Assembly (NCBI GenBank): GCA_023390655.1
Contig: JAEWCL010000012.1
Span: 1 to 64,000, forward strand
From: Bacillota bacterium
GTDB lineage: Bacteria; Bacillota; Clostridia; Christensenellales; CAG-138
Length of the DNA: 64,000 nt
Direction of reading: 5' to 3'
Shown: positions 26,504 to 34,419 of the stretch, one piece after another
How positions within the stretch are numbered: the first letter of the stretch is position 1
Layout: every line of letters starts with the position of its first letter
Program-made: the position numbers and the translations under genes
Notes under the pieces: generated by a model
What the model was told of the DNA's origin: nothing
Databases searched by the model: none
The model's input: the letters and a program-made list of their open reading frames with translations, nothing else

Positions 26504-28528
26504 ATGCCCGCTTACGCACTTCACCACTCCCGCCTCACGCGCTTTCGATCCCCGCAGGGCGCCGTCCCGGCAGGGCAGGAGGTAACGCTCCGCCTGTGGG
26601 TCAATGCCCGTTACGCGGACGCGTCCGTTGCGCTCAGGCTGTGGGTGGATGGCGCGGCGCATATCGTGCCCATGCAGGGAACGGTAAGCGGCGGCGGCAC
26701 GGATTTTGAAACCGTGGTGCGGATGCCTGAAGAACCCGGCGTGGTCTGGTACTATTTTTTATTGACGCCGCCGGACGGAAGGACGCTACACTATGGCGGG
26801 GAAAGCGGCGAGGGCGCATTGTATGCGCATGAGCCGCCGGGCTACCAGATCACCGTGTATGACCCTGCGTTTGCCGTTTCCCGGGCGTTTCGGGAAGGAA
26901 TCCTGTATCAGATTTTTCCGGACCGGTTCCGCCGCAGTCCGCTGTTTCAAAACGGCATGCATCCGGGCATTGCCTATCACCAGGCGCTGGGGCGGCGTGT
27001 GCGCGTGCAGCAGGATTGGGCGCATCAACCTGCGTACCTGCCCGAAGAAGGGCAGGCGGATTACGCGCCCAACGATTTTTACTGCGGGGACCTGTATGGC
27101 ATTATTGAGGTGCTGCCCTATTTAAAATCGCTTCACATCAGCACGCTCTACCTCAATCCCGTGTTTGAAAGCGCCTCCAACCACCGGTATGATACGGCGG
27201 ATTACCGCCGGGTAGACCCGGTGCTCGGCGGCACGGAAGCGCTCACGGCGCTGGTGGAAGCGGCAAAGCGGCACGGCATGCGGCTGATGCTCGACGGCGT
27301 GTTCTCCCATACGGGGGCGGACAGCGTGTATTTCAACAAATATGCGCGGTATCCTTTGGTGGGGGCCTATCAAAGCACAGCGTCCCCATACCGGAGCTGG
27401 TACGACTTTGGCCCGCAGCACACGCACGGCTACCGCTGCTGGTGGGGATTTCCCGAACTGCCCGAGGTCGAAGAACTGGATGAAGGCTATGCGCGCTTTG
27501 TCGCGGGGGAAGGGGACTCACTCCTTTCCTACTGGGCGGAGCGCGGGATTACCAGCTGGCGGCTCGATGTGGCGGATGAATTGCCCGATGCGTTTTTGAC
27601 GTTGCTGCGGAGCAGGCTCAGGCAGCTTGATCCCGAGAGCGTGCTCTTGGGCGAGGTCTGGGAGGATGCTTCCAACAAAGTGGCCTATGGGAGCCTGCGC
27701 ATGTATGTGCAGGGCCACACGCTCGACTGCGTCATGGGCTATCCCTTCCGCAATGCGGTTGCAGCATACTTGCTGGGAAAAGGGGATGCGCATGCATTCA
27801 ATAACGCACTGCAGATGCTGCGCGAGCACTACCCCAGGCCGTTTTACTATGCGTCCATGAACCTTCTGTCCACCCACGATACCGTGCGCGCCATCACGAT
27901 GCTTGCGGGTGCGCCCGACCGGGACGCGCTGACCAGGGAAGCGCAGGCGGACTATACGCTCACCCCGGAGCTTCACGCGCTGGGGGTTGCACGCTTCAAA
28001 GTTGCAACCGCCATCCAGATAGCGATGCCGGGTGTTCCCTCCCTCTATTATGGGGATGAAGCCGGGATTACCGGGATGGCGGACCCCTTCAACCGCGCGA
28101 CGTATCCGTGGGGCAAGGAGGACGCGGCGCTTGTGGCGCATGTCAGAATGCTGACCGAAGCCCGGGCAGGGAGCGCGGCGTTAAGCGCGGGCTATTGCCG
28201 CTTTGGCGCGGTGAACGCGGAGGTGTTCGCTATCCTCCGCCATACGCAGGACGGCAAGGACGCGTTTTCAGAAGAGGCGCCGGAGTCGGCGGCGGTGCTG
28301 CTCGTCAACCGCAGCGACGTAACGCAGACGGTGACGCTCGATATTGCGAAGCTTGACGAAGGCCCGGATGCAGAATTGCCCTTCGCGCTCGATGGGAGAT
28401 GGCAGGACGCCCTGACGGGAGAAACGATGGCGCTTTCCGGTACAACGCTTGACGCGCTGCTGCCGCCCTATGGGGCGATGCTGCTAATGAGGCAGACGGA
28501 TGACGGGGCGAAAACGCCGCCATCATGA
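26504..28528 (+). CDS. GH13 alpha-glucanohydrolase (neopullulanase / cyclomaltodextrinase type)
   Basis: 674 residues. An N-terminal beta-sandwich of about 125 residues, CBM34-like, precedes the (beta/alpha)8 catalytic domain that starts at FREGILYQIFPDRF. GH13 conserved regions are intact: DGVFSHTG, SWRLDVADEL with the nucleophile Asp 355, LLGEVWED with the acid/base Glu 384, and STHDTVRA with the transition-state Asp. A C-terminal beta domain follows. There is no signal peptide, so it would act on imported maltodextrin or cyclodextrin. ATG 26504 has GAAGGAG upstream; the frame is open for 31 further codons without a better ribosome site. Confidence 0.9.
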   Translation: MPAYALHHSRLTRFRSPQGAVPAGQEVTLRLWVNARYADASVALRLWVDGAAHIVPMQGTVSGGGTDFETVVRMPEEPGVVWYYFLLTPPDGRTLHYGGESGEGALYAHEPPGYQITVYDPAFAVSRAFREGILYQIFPDRFRRSPLFQNGMHPGIAYHQALGRRVRVQQDWAHQPAYLPEEGQADYAPNDFYCGDLYGIIEVLPYLKSLHISTLYLNPVFESASNHRYDTADYRRVDPVLGGTEALTALVEAAKRHGMRLMLDGVFSHTGADSVYFNKYARYPLVGAYQSTASPYRSWYDFGPQHTHGYRCWWGFPELPEVEELDEGYARFVAGEGDSLLSYWAERGITSWRLDVADELPDAFLTLLRSRLRQLDPESVLLGEVWEDASNKVAYGSLRMYVQGHTLDCVMGYPFRNAVAAYLLGKGDAHAFNNALQMLREHYPRPFYYASMNLLSTHDTVRAITMLAGAPDRDALTREAQADYTLTPELHALGVARFKVATAIQIAMPGVPSLYYGDEAGITGMADPFNRATYPWGKEDAALVAHVRMLTEARAGSAALSAGYCRFGAVNAEVFAILRHTQDGKDAFSEEAPESAAVLLVNRSDVTQTVTLDIAKLDEGPDAELPFALDGRWQDALTGETMALSGTTLDALLPPYGAMLLMRQTDDGAKTPPS

Positions 28529-28589
28529 AATTTCTACGTGACCGGCGTTAAATATGCGCATGTTGTGGTATTATAAGGAGAGTGCTTTT

Positions 28590-29012
28590 ATGTTTCAGGG
28601 ACGCTACGGAAACGATCATCTCAACCGTGCGTTAGGCATTGCGGCGATGGCGCTAGTGCTGGTTTCCATATTTCTGCCGAGGGCGGGCATTGCGCGGATG
28701 GCGGTATCGGGGATTTCCACGGTACTGATTGTATGGATGATCGTGCGGATGTTTTCCAGGGACTTTTCCGCGCGTGCGAATGAGAACGCAAAGTTCCTTG
28801 CGTGGTGGACGCCGCTTGAAAACAAGCTCCGCGCGTTTTTCAACGGCAGCCGTGCGCGTACCGCGGGGCACAACCCCACGTTTGCCGAGCGGCGCAAGTA
28901 CAAGTATTTTATCTGCAAACAATGTGCGCAGCGGTTGCGGGTTCCGCGCGGCAAGGGCAAGCTCCGGGTCACCTGTACGCGCTGCGGCTATAAGTTTGAA
29001 ATCAAAAGCTAA
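28590..29012 (+). CDS. Small membrane protein with C-terminal zinc ribbon
   Basis: 140 residues. Two membrane helices (about 13-30 and 33-52) are followed by a basic linker and a zinc ribbon with CKQC and CTRC pairs (about 109-130, ending GYKFEIKS). Short zinc-ribbon membrane proteins of this kind are common in Clostridia; none has a role I can name. ATG 28590 follows AAGGAG. It is the first of three small genes with Cys-rich products. Confidence 0.72.
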   Translation: MFQGRYGNDHLNRALGIAAMALVLVSIFLPRAGIARMAVSGISTVLIVWMIVRMFSRDFSARANENAKFLAWWTPLENKLRAFFNGSRARTAGHNPTFAERRKYKYFICKQCAQRLRVPRGKGKLRVTCTRCGYKFEIKS

Positions 29013-29051
29013 AAAGCAAATATCGCCCAAGACGGGCAGGAGGAAACAACA

Positions 29052-29270
29052 ATGCAAGTCAATAAGGATATGACGATCTCCGATATCATAGCGATGGATC
29101 AGGGAATTGCAAACATTCTCATGGCGTCGGGCATGCATTGCCTGGGCTGCATCATGGCCCACGGCGAAGACCTTGGCCAGGCGTGCGCCGTGCATGGTAT
29201 CGATGCGGATGATATGGTGAGCCGCATCAATGCGTATTTGGCTTCTAACAACGCGCAAAGCGTACAATAA
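29052..29270 (+). CDS. DUF1858 domain protein
   Basis: 72 residues. The whole protein is a DUF1858 helical domain, beginning MTISDIIAMDQGIANIL and carrying the conserved GMHCLGC motif (about 28-34). DUF1858 domains occur alone or fused to redox and hybrid-cluster proteins in anaerobes; the two cysteines suggest a redox or metal role. ATG 29052 follows AGGAGG. It lies between a zinc-ribbon membrane protein and rubredoxin. Confidence 0.88.
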   Translation: MQVNKDMTISDIIAMDQGIANILMASGMHCLGCIMAHGEDLGQACAVHGIDADDMVSRINAYLASNNAQSVQ

Positions 29271-29377
29271 GTACGGTCTGTCTGGCGCAAAAGGGCGGCC
29301 TTTTTGAGGCAGCCTGTACATTGCGCCTGAAGATTGTCCGTTTTGCAGCGTCATATTAAAAATGCAGGAGGTATGTT

Positions 29378-29533
29378 ATGGTTTACGTGTGTTCCGTGTG
29401 TGGCTATGAGTATGATCCCGCCGTTGGCGATCCGGATGGCGGCATCGCGCCCGGCACCCCCTTTGAGGATATCCCCGATGATTGGGTATGCCCCGTTTGC
29501 GGCGTAGGCAAGGACATGTTCAACCCCGCATGA
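29378..29533 (+). CDS. Rubredoxin
   Basis: 51 residues. Iron-binding cysteines are in the two classic pairs CSVCGYEYD (residues 5-8) and CPVCGVGKDMF (residues 38-41). GDPDGGIAPGTPFEDIPDDW between them is the usual rubredoxin core. It is a cytoplasmic one-electron carrier that typically serves oxygen or peroxide detoxifying enzymes in anaerobes. ATG 29378 follows AGGAGG. Its partner enzymes are not in this window. Confidence 0.96.
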   Translation: MVYVCSVCGYEYDPAVGDPDGGIAPGTPFEDIPDDWVCPVCGVGKDMFNPA

Positions 29534-29573
29534 CTCCAGTTTTCCATTGGTAAAAACACGGCATCATCCATAG

Positions 29574-29603
29574 CTGCCTGCAAGGACTTGCGGGCAGTTT
29601 TTT
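29574..29603 (+). terminator. Terminator of the redox gene set
   Basis: CTGCCTGCAA-GGACT-TTGCGGGCAG-type stem followed by six T, 40 bases after the rubredoxin stop. Confidence 0.8.
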
Positions 29604-29715
29604 ATGGCTGCGGAGTCATGGTTCCTATCGCGCATTCCTATAAAATCCATCTATTTTGCAGGGTGATTGCTTTTCATAGCGGATTGGTGGTATATTGGTG
29701 AAAAGGGGTGATCGT

Positions 29716-30153
29716 ATGAAGATTTCAGCCAAAGGCAGATATGCGCTGCGCATGATGCTGGACATTGCCATCAACAATACGGGAGACTGGATTTCGCTCA
29801 AGGACATTTCCCGCAGGCAGGGGATCTCCGTCAAATATCTGGAGCAGATTGTCACGGCGCTCACCCGCGCGGGGCTGCTAAGGAGCAGCCGCGGCCCCAT
29901 GGGCGGCTATATGCTGGTCAAAAACCCTGCGCAGTATACGGTGGGCAGCATCCTGCGCGTAGTGGAGGGCGATCTTGTCCCCGTCGCGTGTATGGAGGAT
30001 GCGGAGAACCAGTGTCCCCGCAAGGGCTTTTGTCCCACGCTGCCGTTCTGGGAAGGGCTTTCCAGAGTCATCAACGATTATCTGGAAAGCAAGACCTTGC
30101 AGGACCTTGTGGATGAGCAGGCCCAAAACCTCGGCTGGGACTTTTCTATCTAG
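29716..30153 (+). CDS. Rrf2-family transcriptional regulator (CymR/IscR-like)
   Basis: 145 residues. The N terminus MKISAKGRYALRMMLDIA and the wing GPMGGYMLVK are typical of Rrf2. Three cysteines (ACMEDAENQCPRKGFC, about 94-109) sit at the cluster-binding position of IscR-type members, so an Fe-S sensor is possible. cysK follows after 85 bases. In Bacillota the Rrf2 protein CymR pairs with CysK to repress cysteine genes, which lacks the Cys triad, so either role is open. ATG 29716 has AAAAGGGG upstream. Confidence 0.88.
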   Translation: MKISAKGRYALRMMLDIAINNTGDWISLKDISRRQGISVKYLEQIVTALTRAGLLRSSRGPMGGYMLVKNPAQYTVGSILRVVEGDLVPVACMEDAENQCPRKGFCPTLPFWEGLSRVINDYLESKTLQDLVDEQAQNLGWDFSI

Positions 30154-30238
30154 CACAGCGATAAACAGTTTGATATAGGCGGCGAAAGGGGATGGAACCC
30201 TTTTTGACGCCTGTTCCCAATACGAAAGGAGACCTCGT

Positions 30239-31168
30239 ATGCCTGACATCAAGCAGAGCGTGCTCGAACTCATTGGCGATACGCCCCTGGTGGCGCTCAA
30301 CCGGATGGTACAAGCCCGCGGATTGGATATTTCGCTTCTTGGCAAGCTGGAGTCCATGAACCCCGGCGGCAGCGTCAAGGACCGCATCGCCTACGCCATG
30401 CTGCAGGATGCGGAGGAGCGCGGGCTGATTGGGGCGGGCAGCGTGATCATTGAACCCACCAGCGGCAACACGGGCGTGGGGCTTGCGGTGGCGGCGGCGG
30501 TGCTTGGATACCGCGTGATCCTCACCATGCCCGAAACCATGAGCGTGGAGCGGCGCATGCTCTTCCAGGCATATGGCGCGGAGGTCGTGCTGACGGAAGG
30601 CGCACTTGGCATGCGCGGGGCGATTGAAAAGGCCGAAGCGCTTGCAAAGGAAACCCCAAACAGCTTTGTTCCCGGCCAGTTTACGAACGCGGCAAACCCT
30701 TCCGTTCACAGGCGGACGACCGGGCCTGAATTATACTGCCAGACAGGCGGCCAGCTTGACATCCTTGTGGCGGGCGTCGGTTCCGGCGGCACGATTACAG
30801 GCGCCGGCGAGTATTTGAAAAGCCGCATTCCGCATCTGCGGGTGGTTGCCGTGGAGCCAAAAGATTCCCCGGTGCTCAGTGAGGGAAGAAGCGGCATGCA
30901 TCCGCTGCAGGGCCTTGGCGCTGGCTTTGTGCCCAAGGTATTGAATACCGGCATCTATGATGAAATCTTTCTCGTCAGCGGGCAAGACGCGTTCGCTATT
31001 GGACGGGAGCTTGCCAGGCGGGAAGGGCTATTATGCGGCATTTCCTCCGGCGCTGCCGTGCATGCGGCGCTTACAATCGGCGCGCGGCCGGAAAACCGCG
31101 GCAAGGTGATTGCCGCGATCCTGCCCGATACCGGGGAGCGGTATTTGTCCAGCAATCTGTTTGTATAG
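30239..31168 (+). CDS. cysK: Cysteine synthase (O-acetylserine sulfhydrylase)
   Basis: 309 residues. PLP enzyme making L-cysteine from O-acetylserine and sulfide. The PLP lysine is in NPGGSVKDRIAYAM (about 41-54). The substrate-binding loop is PTSGNTGVGLA and the phosphate cradle is GSGGTITGAGEY. Length and C terminus (GERYLSSNLF) match CysK. The ATG follows GAAAGGAG. It lies downstream of the Rrf2 gene, so cysteine-responsive control is plausible. It may also bind the regulator. Confidence 0.95.
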   Translation: MPDIKQSVLELIGDTPLVALNRMVQARGLDISLLGKLESMNPGGSVKDRIAYAMLQDAEERGLIGAGSVIIEPTSGNTGVGLAVAAAVLGYRVILTMPETMSVERRMLFQAYGAEVVLTEGALGMRGAIEKAEALAKETPNSFVPGQFTNAANPSVHRRTTGPELYCQTGGQLDILVAGVGSGGTITGAGEYLKSRIPHLRVVAVEPKDSPVLSEGRSGMHPLQGLGAGFVPKVLNTGIYDEIFLVSGQDAFAIGRELARREGLLCGISSGAAVHAALTIGARPENRGKVIAAILPDTGERYLSSNLFV

Positions 31169-31176
31169 AGCGTATC

Positions 31177-31203
31177 AAAAAAGTGCCATGCGGCATTTTT
31201 TTG
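31177..31203 (+). terminator. cysK terminator
   Basis: A short stem GTGCC-ATGC-GGCAT is flanked by six A and seven T. Confidence 0.75.
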
Positions 31204-31268
31204 AGGGATGCAGGGATTTTGCCTGTGCCTGCGGCACGGCCGGCACCCCTTGCGATAGAATACGTCAG

Positions 31269-31319
31269 GGTTCCAAGGGCCGTCGGCCCTTGGCGGGTGC
31301 TTGAGGGCGGAGCCCTCAA
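31269..31319 (+). repeat. Family A double-hairpin repeat, copy 3
   Basis: CCAAGGGCC-GTC-GGCCCTTGG (31273-31293), then CGGGT, then TTGAGGGC-GGA-GCCCTCAA (31301-31319). It is preceded by GGGTT in the position of GGGATT in copies 2 and 4. It lies between the convergent cysK and exonuclease genes. Confidence 0.82.
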
Positions 31320-31348
31320 CGTGTTCCCCTCTTTTGGTATAATACTCT

Positions 31349-31963
31349 TTAACCCTCCAGCGTATGTTCCTGCGCTTTCTTCTTGGAAGCCGCGCGCTTG
31401 GGCGTCTTCTTAGCGGCGGGATACTGGCGCAAATCCGTTTCGTCCACGCCGTAGCGGTCCAGCAGCAGGTCAAAGAGCGCCGCGCACGCCTGTGCGTCAT
31501 AGAGCGCATTGTGGTGGCGTGTCAAAGGCAGATCTAGCCCATCGCACAGGGTGTTGAGGCGGTGGTTGCCGAAGCGTGATTTTTCAATATGCCGCTGTGC
31601 CAGGCGGCAGGTGCAGATATATTGGAATACGGGTGCTGGAATTTCGTACCGCGTGAGCGTGCGGGTGATGACGGCAAGGTCGAAGGCCGCGTTGTGCGCA
31701 AGCACGGGCATGCGCTGCGCGTAGGGGGCGATTTCCTCCCATATTTCGGGGAAGGTCGGCGCATCGTAGACCATGGACGGCGTGATGCCGTGGATATCGA
31801 TGTTGAACGGATCAAAATGCGTTTCGGGGTTTACAAGATACTCCCGCTCGAATACGGTTTGTCCATACTCCTTATAGACCACCCCAATGGAGCAGAGCGC
31901 GTCGGCGCGCGCGTTGGGCGTCTCCACGTCCAAAGCAAGATAGGATACGACAGTCAGGCCCAT
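31349..31963 (-). CDS. DnaQ-like 3'-5' exonuclease
   Basis: 204 residues, a stand-alone DEDDh exonuclease. The metal-binding acidic residues are visible: YLALDVET (Asp, Glu), LAHNAAFDLAV (Asp) and HHNALYDAQAC (His and Asp). The C-terminal 25 residues are basic (KKTPKRAASKKK). It may act in DNA proofreading, repair or RNA turnover. The ATG at 31963 has AAGGAG nine bases upstream; an earlier in-frame ATG at 31981 has no better site. Confidence 0.88.
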   Translation of the reverse strand: MGLTVVSYLALDVETPNARADALCSIGVVYKEYGQTVFEREYLVNPETHFDPFNIDIHGITPSMVYDAPTFPEIWEEIAPYAQRMPVLAHNAAFDLAVITRTLTRYEIPAPVFQYICTCRLAQRHIEKSRFGNHRLNTLCDGLDLPLTRHHNALYDAQACAALFDLLLDRYGVDETDLRQYPAAKKTPKRAASKKKAQEHTLEG

Positions 31964-32090
31964 GCGGTTGTGCTCCTTCATGTTCAGAAGAACGGGTATC
32001 ACGCGCGGCGCTTGCCGCGCATAATAACGCTAGAATTCAGTATACCACACTGCCGCAAGGGTGCGGCAAACGAGAAAGGATGCACGCAAT

Positions 32091-32285
32091 ATGGAAAGGT
32101 TTGTTCCAAAGCAAAAGCTTAGCAAAAAAGCGAAGCGCGCGCTGGACCGCGCGCAGCGGACGACCTGGGGCGCCTTCAACCCCGTCACCCGTAAACCCCC
32201 AAATCCCAAAGCGTATGACCGCAAGAAGCCTCCGCTGGACCATGATCCGGGCGGAGGCTTTTTATTATTGCTGGTTGGGTTATGA
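32091..32285 (+). CDS. Small basic protein of unknown function
   Basis: 64 residues, very rich in Lys and Arg: MERFVPKQKLSKKAKRALDR, then TTWGAFNPVTRKPPNPKAYD. It resembles small basic proteins that I recall from other Clostridia, with the WG-x-NPVTR core, but I cannot name a family. A perfect hairpin TGCCGCA-AGGG-TGCGGCA (32051-32068) precedes the AAAGGA ribosome site. Oddly, a strong terminator (32226-32264) lies inside the last third of the frame, and the TGA is beyond its T run. The last 20 residues therefore may not be made from most transcripts. Confidence 0.55.
   Translation: MERFVPKQKLSKKAKRALDRAQRTTWGAFNPVTRKPPNPKAYDRKKPPLDHDPGGGFLLLLVGL
32226..32264 (+). terminator. Terminator inside a small reading frame
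   Basis: AAGCCTCCGC / GCGGAGGCTT is a perfect 10-bp stem, with GGA/TCC pairing in the loop, followed by TTTATTATT. Only the plus strand has the T tract, so it is not the terminator of the minus-strand kinase gene. Confidence 0.8.
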
Positions 32286-33512
32286 AAGCCGGACAGTAAA
32301 GCGCGTGTACCTGCCCACTTCGCTTTCGGCGCGGATTTCGCCGCCGTGCGCAACGGCGATCGCCTGGGCGATGGCAAGGCCCAGCCCATAGCCGCCGCTG
32401 TCCCGCGCGCGGGCGCTGTCCACCCGGTAAAACCGGTCAAACAGGTGCAAGAGATGTTCGGGTTCGATGCCGCTACCGGTATTTTCTACCGTCAGCACAA
32501 TGCCGCGGTCGTTTTGCAGGGAAACCGTTACGGTACCGCCGCGCGGCGTATGGCGGCAGGCGTTGTCAAGGAGGATGCCAAGGAGCTTTTCGAGAGAAAG
32601 CACATCTCCTTCTATTGAGATATCGGGGTCAATGGATGTTACCAGCGCCAGCCCCTGCTCATAGAGCAGCGCGTCAAAGGAAAGCAATTGCCCTTCCACA
32701 AGGGCGCTTAAATCTGTTTTTGCATACACCGTATGGTTGCACGCTTCATCCAGCCGCGCAAGCTCCAGCATGTCCGCAATCAAATTCACCATGCGCGTTT
32801 CCTGTTCTTCCATCACGCGCAGGTAGCGCCGTTCCGGCGCGTCTTCGGGGAGTGATTCTTTCATCAGCGACAAATTCGCATTGAGGATGGCGAGCGGGGT
32901 TTTCAATTCATGGGAGGCGTCGGCAACAAACGTCTTCTGCCGTTCAAACGCCTGTTGCACCGGCTGCACCGCGCGGTCTGCAAGATACCGGCTCAGGCCC
33001 CACAGCGCCAATAAGCTCAGGGAGCCTGCGCCCAGGCAAATCAACAGGGCGTTTTGCATCATTTCCCGCTGCGGGCTGATGTCCACAAATGCAATTTTGT
33101 GCGCGGGACCTGCCGCGCGGATCTCATAAGCGAAGGCGTAATCGTTGAATATGACCTCGCCGCTCTGTTTGTTTTGCGCAAGGGCAAGCGCCTTCATCCG
33201 CTCCACCGTTTCTCCGGAAAGCTCCGGCGGGTTGGTTTTGCGAAGCGTTGCGCCCTCGGCATCATACTCAATCAATACGCCGCCAAACAGCGGACGCTGC
33301 CCGGGGCCGCCCTGTATGCGGGCGCTCAGCATCCGGCCAAGGGCATCCTCCGCCGTGCGCCTGTTCTGCGCGCCGAGGAGCAGCAGCAAAATGGCGATGA
33401 CGCCAATGAGCACCCCGGTCAGCAGCATCATATTGATGCGCACCATATGCGCCTTTAAGCGCTGCAGGCCGGCGTTCTCACGGAACGGGGCGCTGTTGTG
33501 CTTTTTTCTCAT
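32280..33512 (-). CDS. Sensor histidine kinase
   Basis: 410 residues. Membrane helix at about 26-48 (MMLLTGVLIGVIAILLLLL), an extracytoplasmic sensor region, and a second helix at about 152-172. The dimerisation and phosphoacceptor motif FVADASHELKTPLA has the His near residue 200. The ATP-binding N box (LLDNACRHT), G1 and G2 boxes (GSGIEPEH, GGYGLGLAIAQ) are intact. Its ATG overlaps the TGA of the response regulator by four bases, so the pair is coupled. It probably controls the adjacent divergent efflux operon. Confidence 0.93.
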   Translation of the reverse strand: MRKKHNSAPFRENAGLQRLKAHMVRINMMLLTGVLIGVIAILLLLLGAQNRRTAEDALGRMLSARIQGGPGQRPLFGGVLIEYDAEGATLRKTNPPELSGETVERMKALALAQNKQSGEVIFNDYAFAYEIRAAGPAHKIAFVDISPQREMMQNALLICLGAGSLSLLALWGLSRYLADRAVQPVQQAFERQKTFVADASHELKTPLAILNANLSLMKESLPEDAPERRYLRVMEEQETRMVNLIADMLELARLDEACNHTVYAKTDLSALVEGQLLSFDALLYEQGLALVTSIDPDISIEGDVLSLEKLLGILLDNACRHTPRGGTVTVSLQNDRGIVLTVENTGSGIEPEHLLHLFDRFYRVDSARARDSGGYGLGLAIAQAIAVAHGGEIRAESEVGRYTRFTVRLS

Positions 33513-34186
33513 AGCGTATCCAGCAGGCGGTAGCCTACGCTGCGCACGCTTTGTATTTCCACATGGGCGTGGATGTGGTTGAGCTTTTTGCGAAGAAAAG
33601 AGATGTATACTTCCACAATGGAAATATCCGCCGTATTGTCATACCCCCAGATTTTGATGTAGAGGTCTTCCTTTTGCACGGCGGTATGCTTGCGTTGCAA
33701 AAAATAAGAAAAGATTTCGGTCTCGCGCTTGCTGAGCCTGACGCTTTCCTGCCCGCAGGTAAGCGTGTACGCGTGCGGCATCAGCGTAATATCCGCAAAA
33801 TGCAGCGCATCGTTTTTTTCAAGCTCCGTGGAGCGGCGGCTCAATGCCCTTACGCGCGCCAGAAGCTCCTCGAGCGCAAACGGCTTTGTCAGATAATCAT
33901 CCGCGCCGCAGTCCAGCCCCACGACCCGGTCGCTGACGTCCGTGCGGGCAGTCAACAGCAGCACAGGCGTAGCGCGTTTCTGCTGCCGCATGGCGCGCAG
34001 GATGGAGAGGCCGCTGTGCCCGGGCAGCATCACATCCATCACGATCACATCAAAGCTTTCATTGAGCGCAAAGCGCATCCCTTCCGTACCGTCATACGCA
34101 AGCTGCACCGTGTAGCCGCTTTTTAAGAACGCCTCTTCGAGCGCGTCCGCCATCGCCCGTTCATCTTCTATCAGCAACAATTTCAC
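33509..34186 (-). CDS. OmpR-family response regulator
   Basis: 225 residues. The receiver domain (1-115) has the acidic pair ED near 7-8, phosphoacceptor Asp 51 in VMDVMLPG, and the switch Lys in YLTKPF. The C-terminal winged helix follows (about 125-225, ending RSVGYRL). The start is GTG 34186 with GAGGTG seven bases upstream; the open frame extends 12 codons further without a better site. It is divergent from the efflux operon, whose promoter region carries repeated sites that it may bind. Confidence 0.93.
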   Translation of the reverse strand: MKLLLIEDERAMADALEEAFLKSGYTVQLAYDGTEGMRFALNESFDVIVMDVMLPGHSGLSILRAMRQQKRATPVLLLTARTDVSDRVVGLDCGADDYLTKPFALEELLARVRALSRRSTELEKNDALHFADITLMPHAYTLTCGQESVRLSKRETEIFSYFLQRKHTAVQKEDLYIKIWGYDNTADISIVEVYISFLRKKLNHIHAHVEIQSVRSVGYRLLDTL

Positions 34187-34212
34187 CGGCTTCACCTCAA
34201 CCTGTTGTATTG

Positions 34213-34387
34213 TGAATTCCAAGCGTTGTCAGTATCGTACCATACTTTTTCCAGACATGTATGAAACAAGGCTTAAAAAGCATGGCAAACCGGGTACAGA
34301 TTTTGGCTGGATTGTGACAATGGGCCGTTCTTTAAGCTTTCCTAAAGCCTCGTTCGCTATAATGGCAAAAAAATGAATTCCAAGCGT
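34213..34387. promoter_or_regulatory. Divergent control region of two-component system and efflux operon
   Basis: The efflux operon has TATAAT at 34358-34363 but no clear -35, so activation is likely. CTTTA-n8-TAAAG (34330-34347) lies where the -35 would be. ATTGTGACAAT (34311-34321) is a short palindrome. The 14-base sequence TGAATTCCAAGCGT occurs twice in the same orientation, at 34213-34226 and 34374-34387, one near each gene. Confidence 0.6.
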
Positions 34388-34419
34388 ACGAGTTTTGGTT
34401 CAGGAGGGGTAAAACCGGC

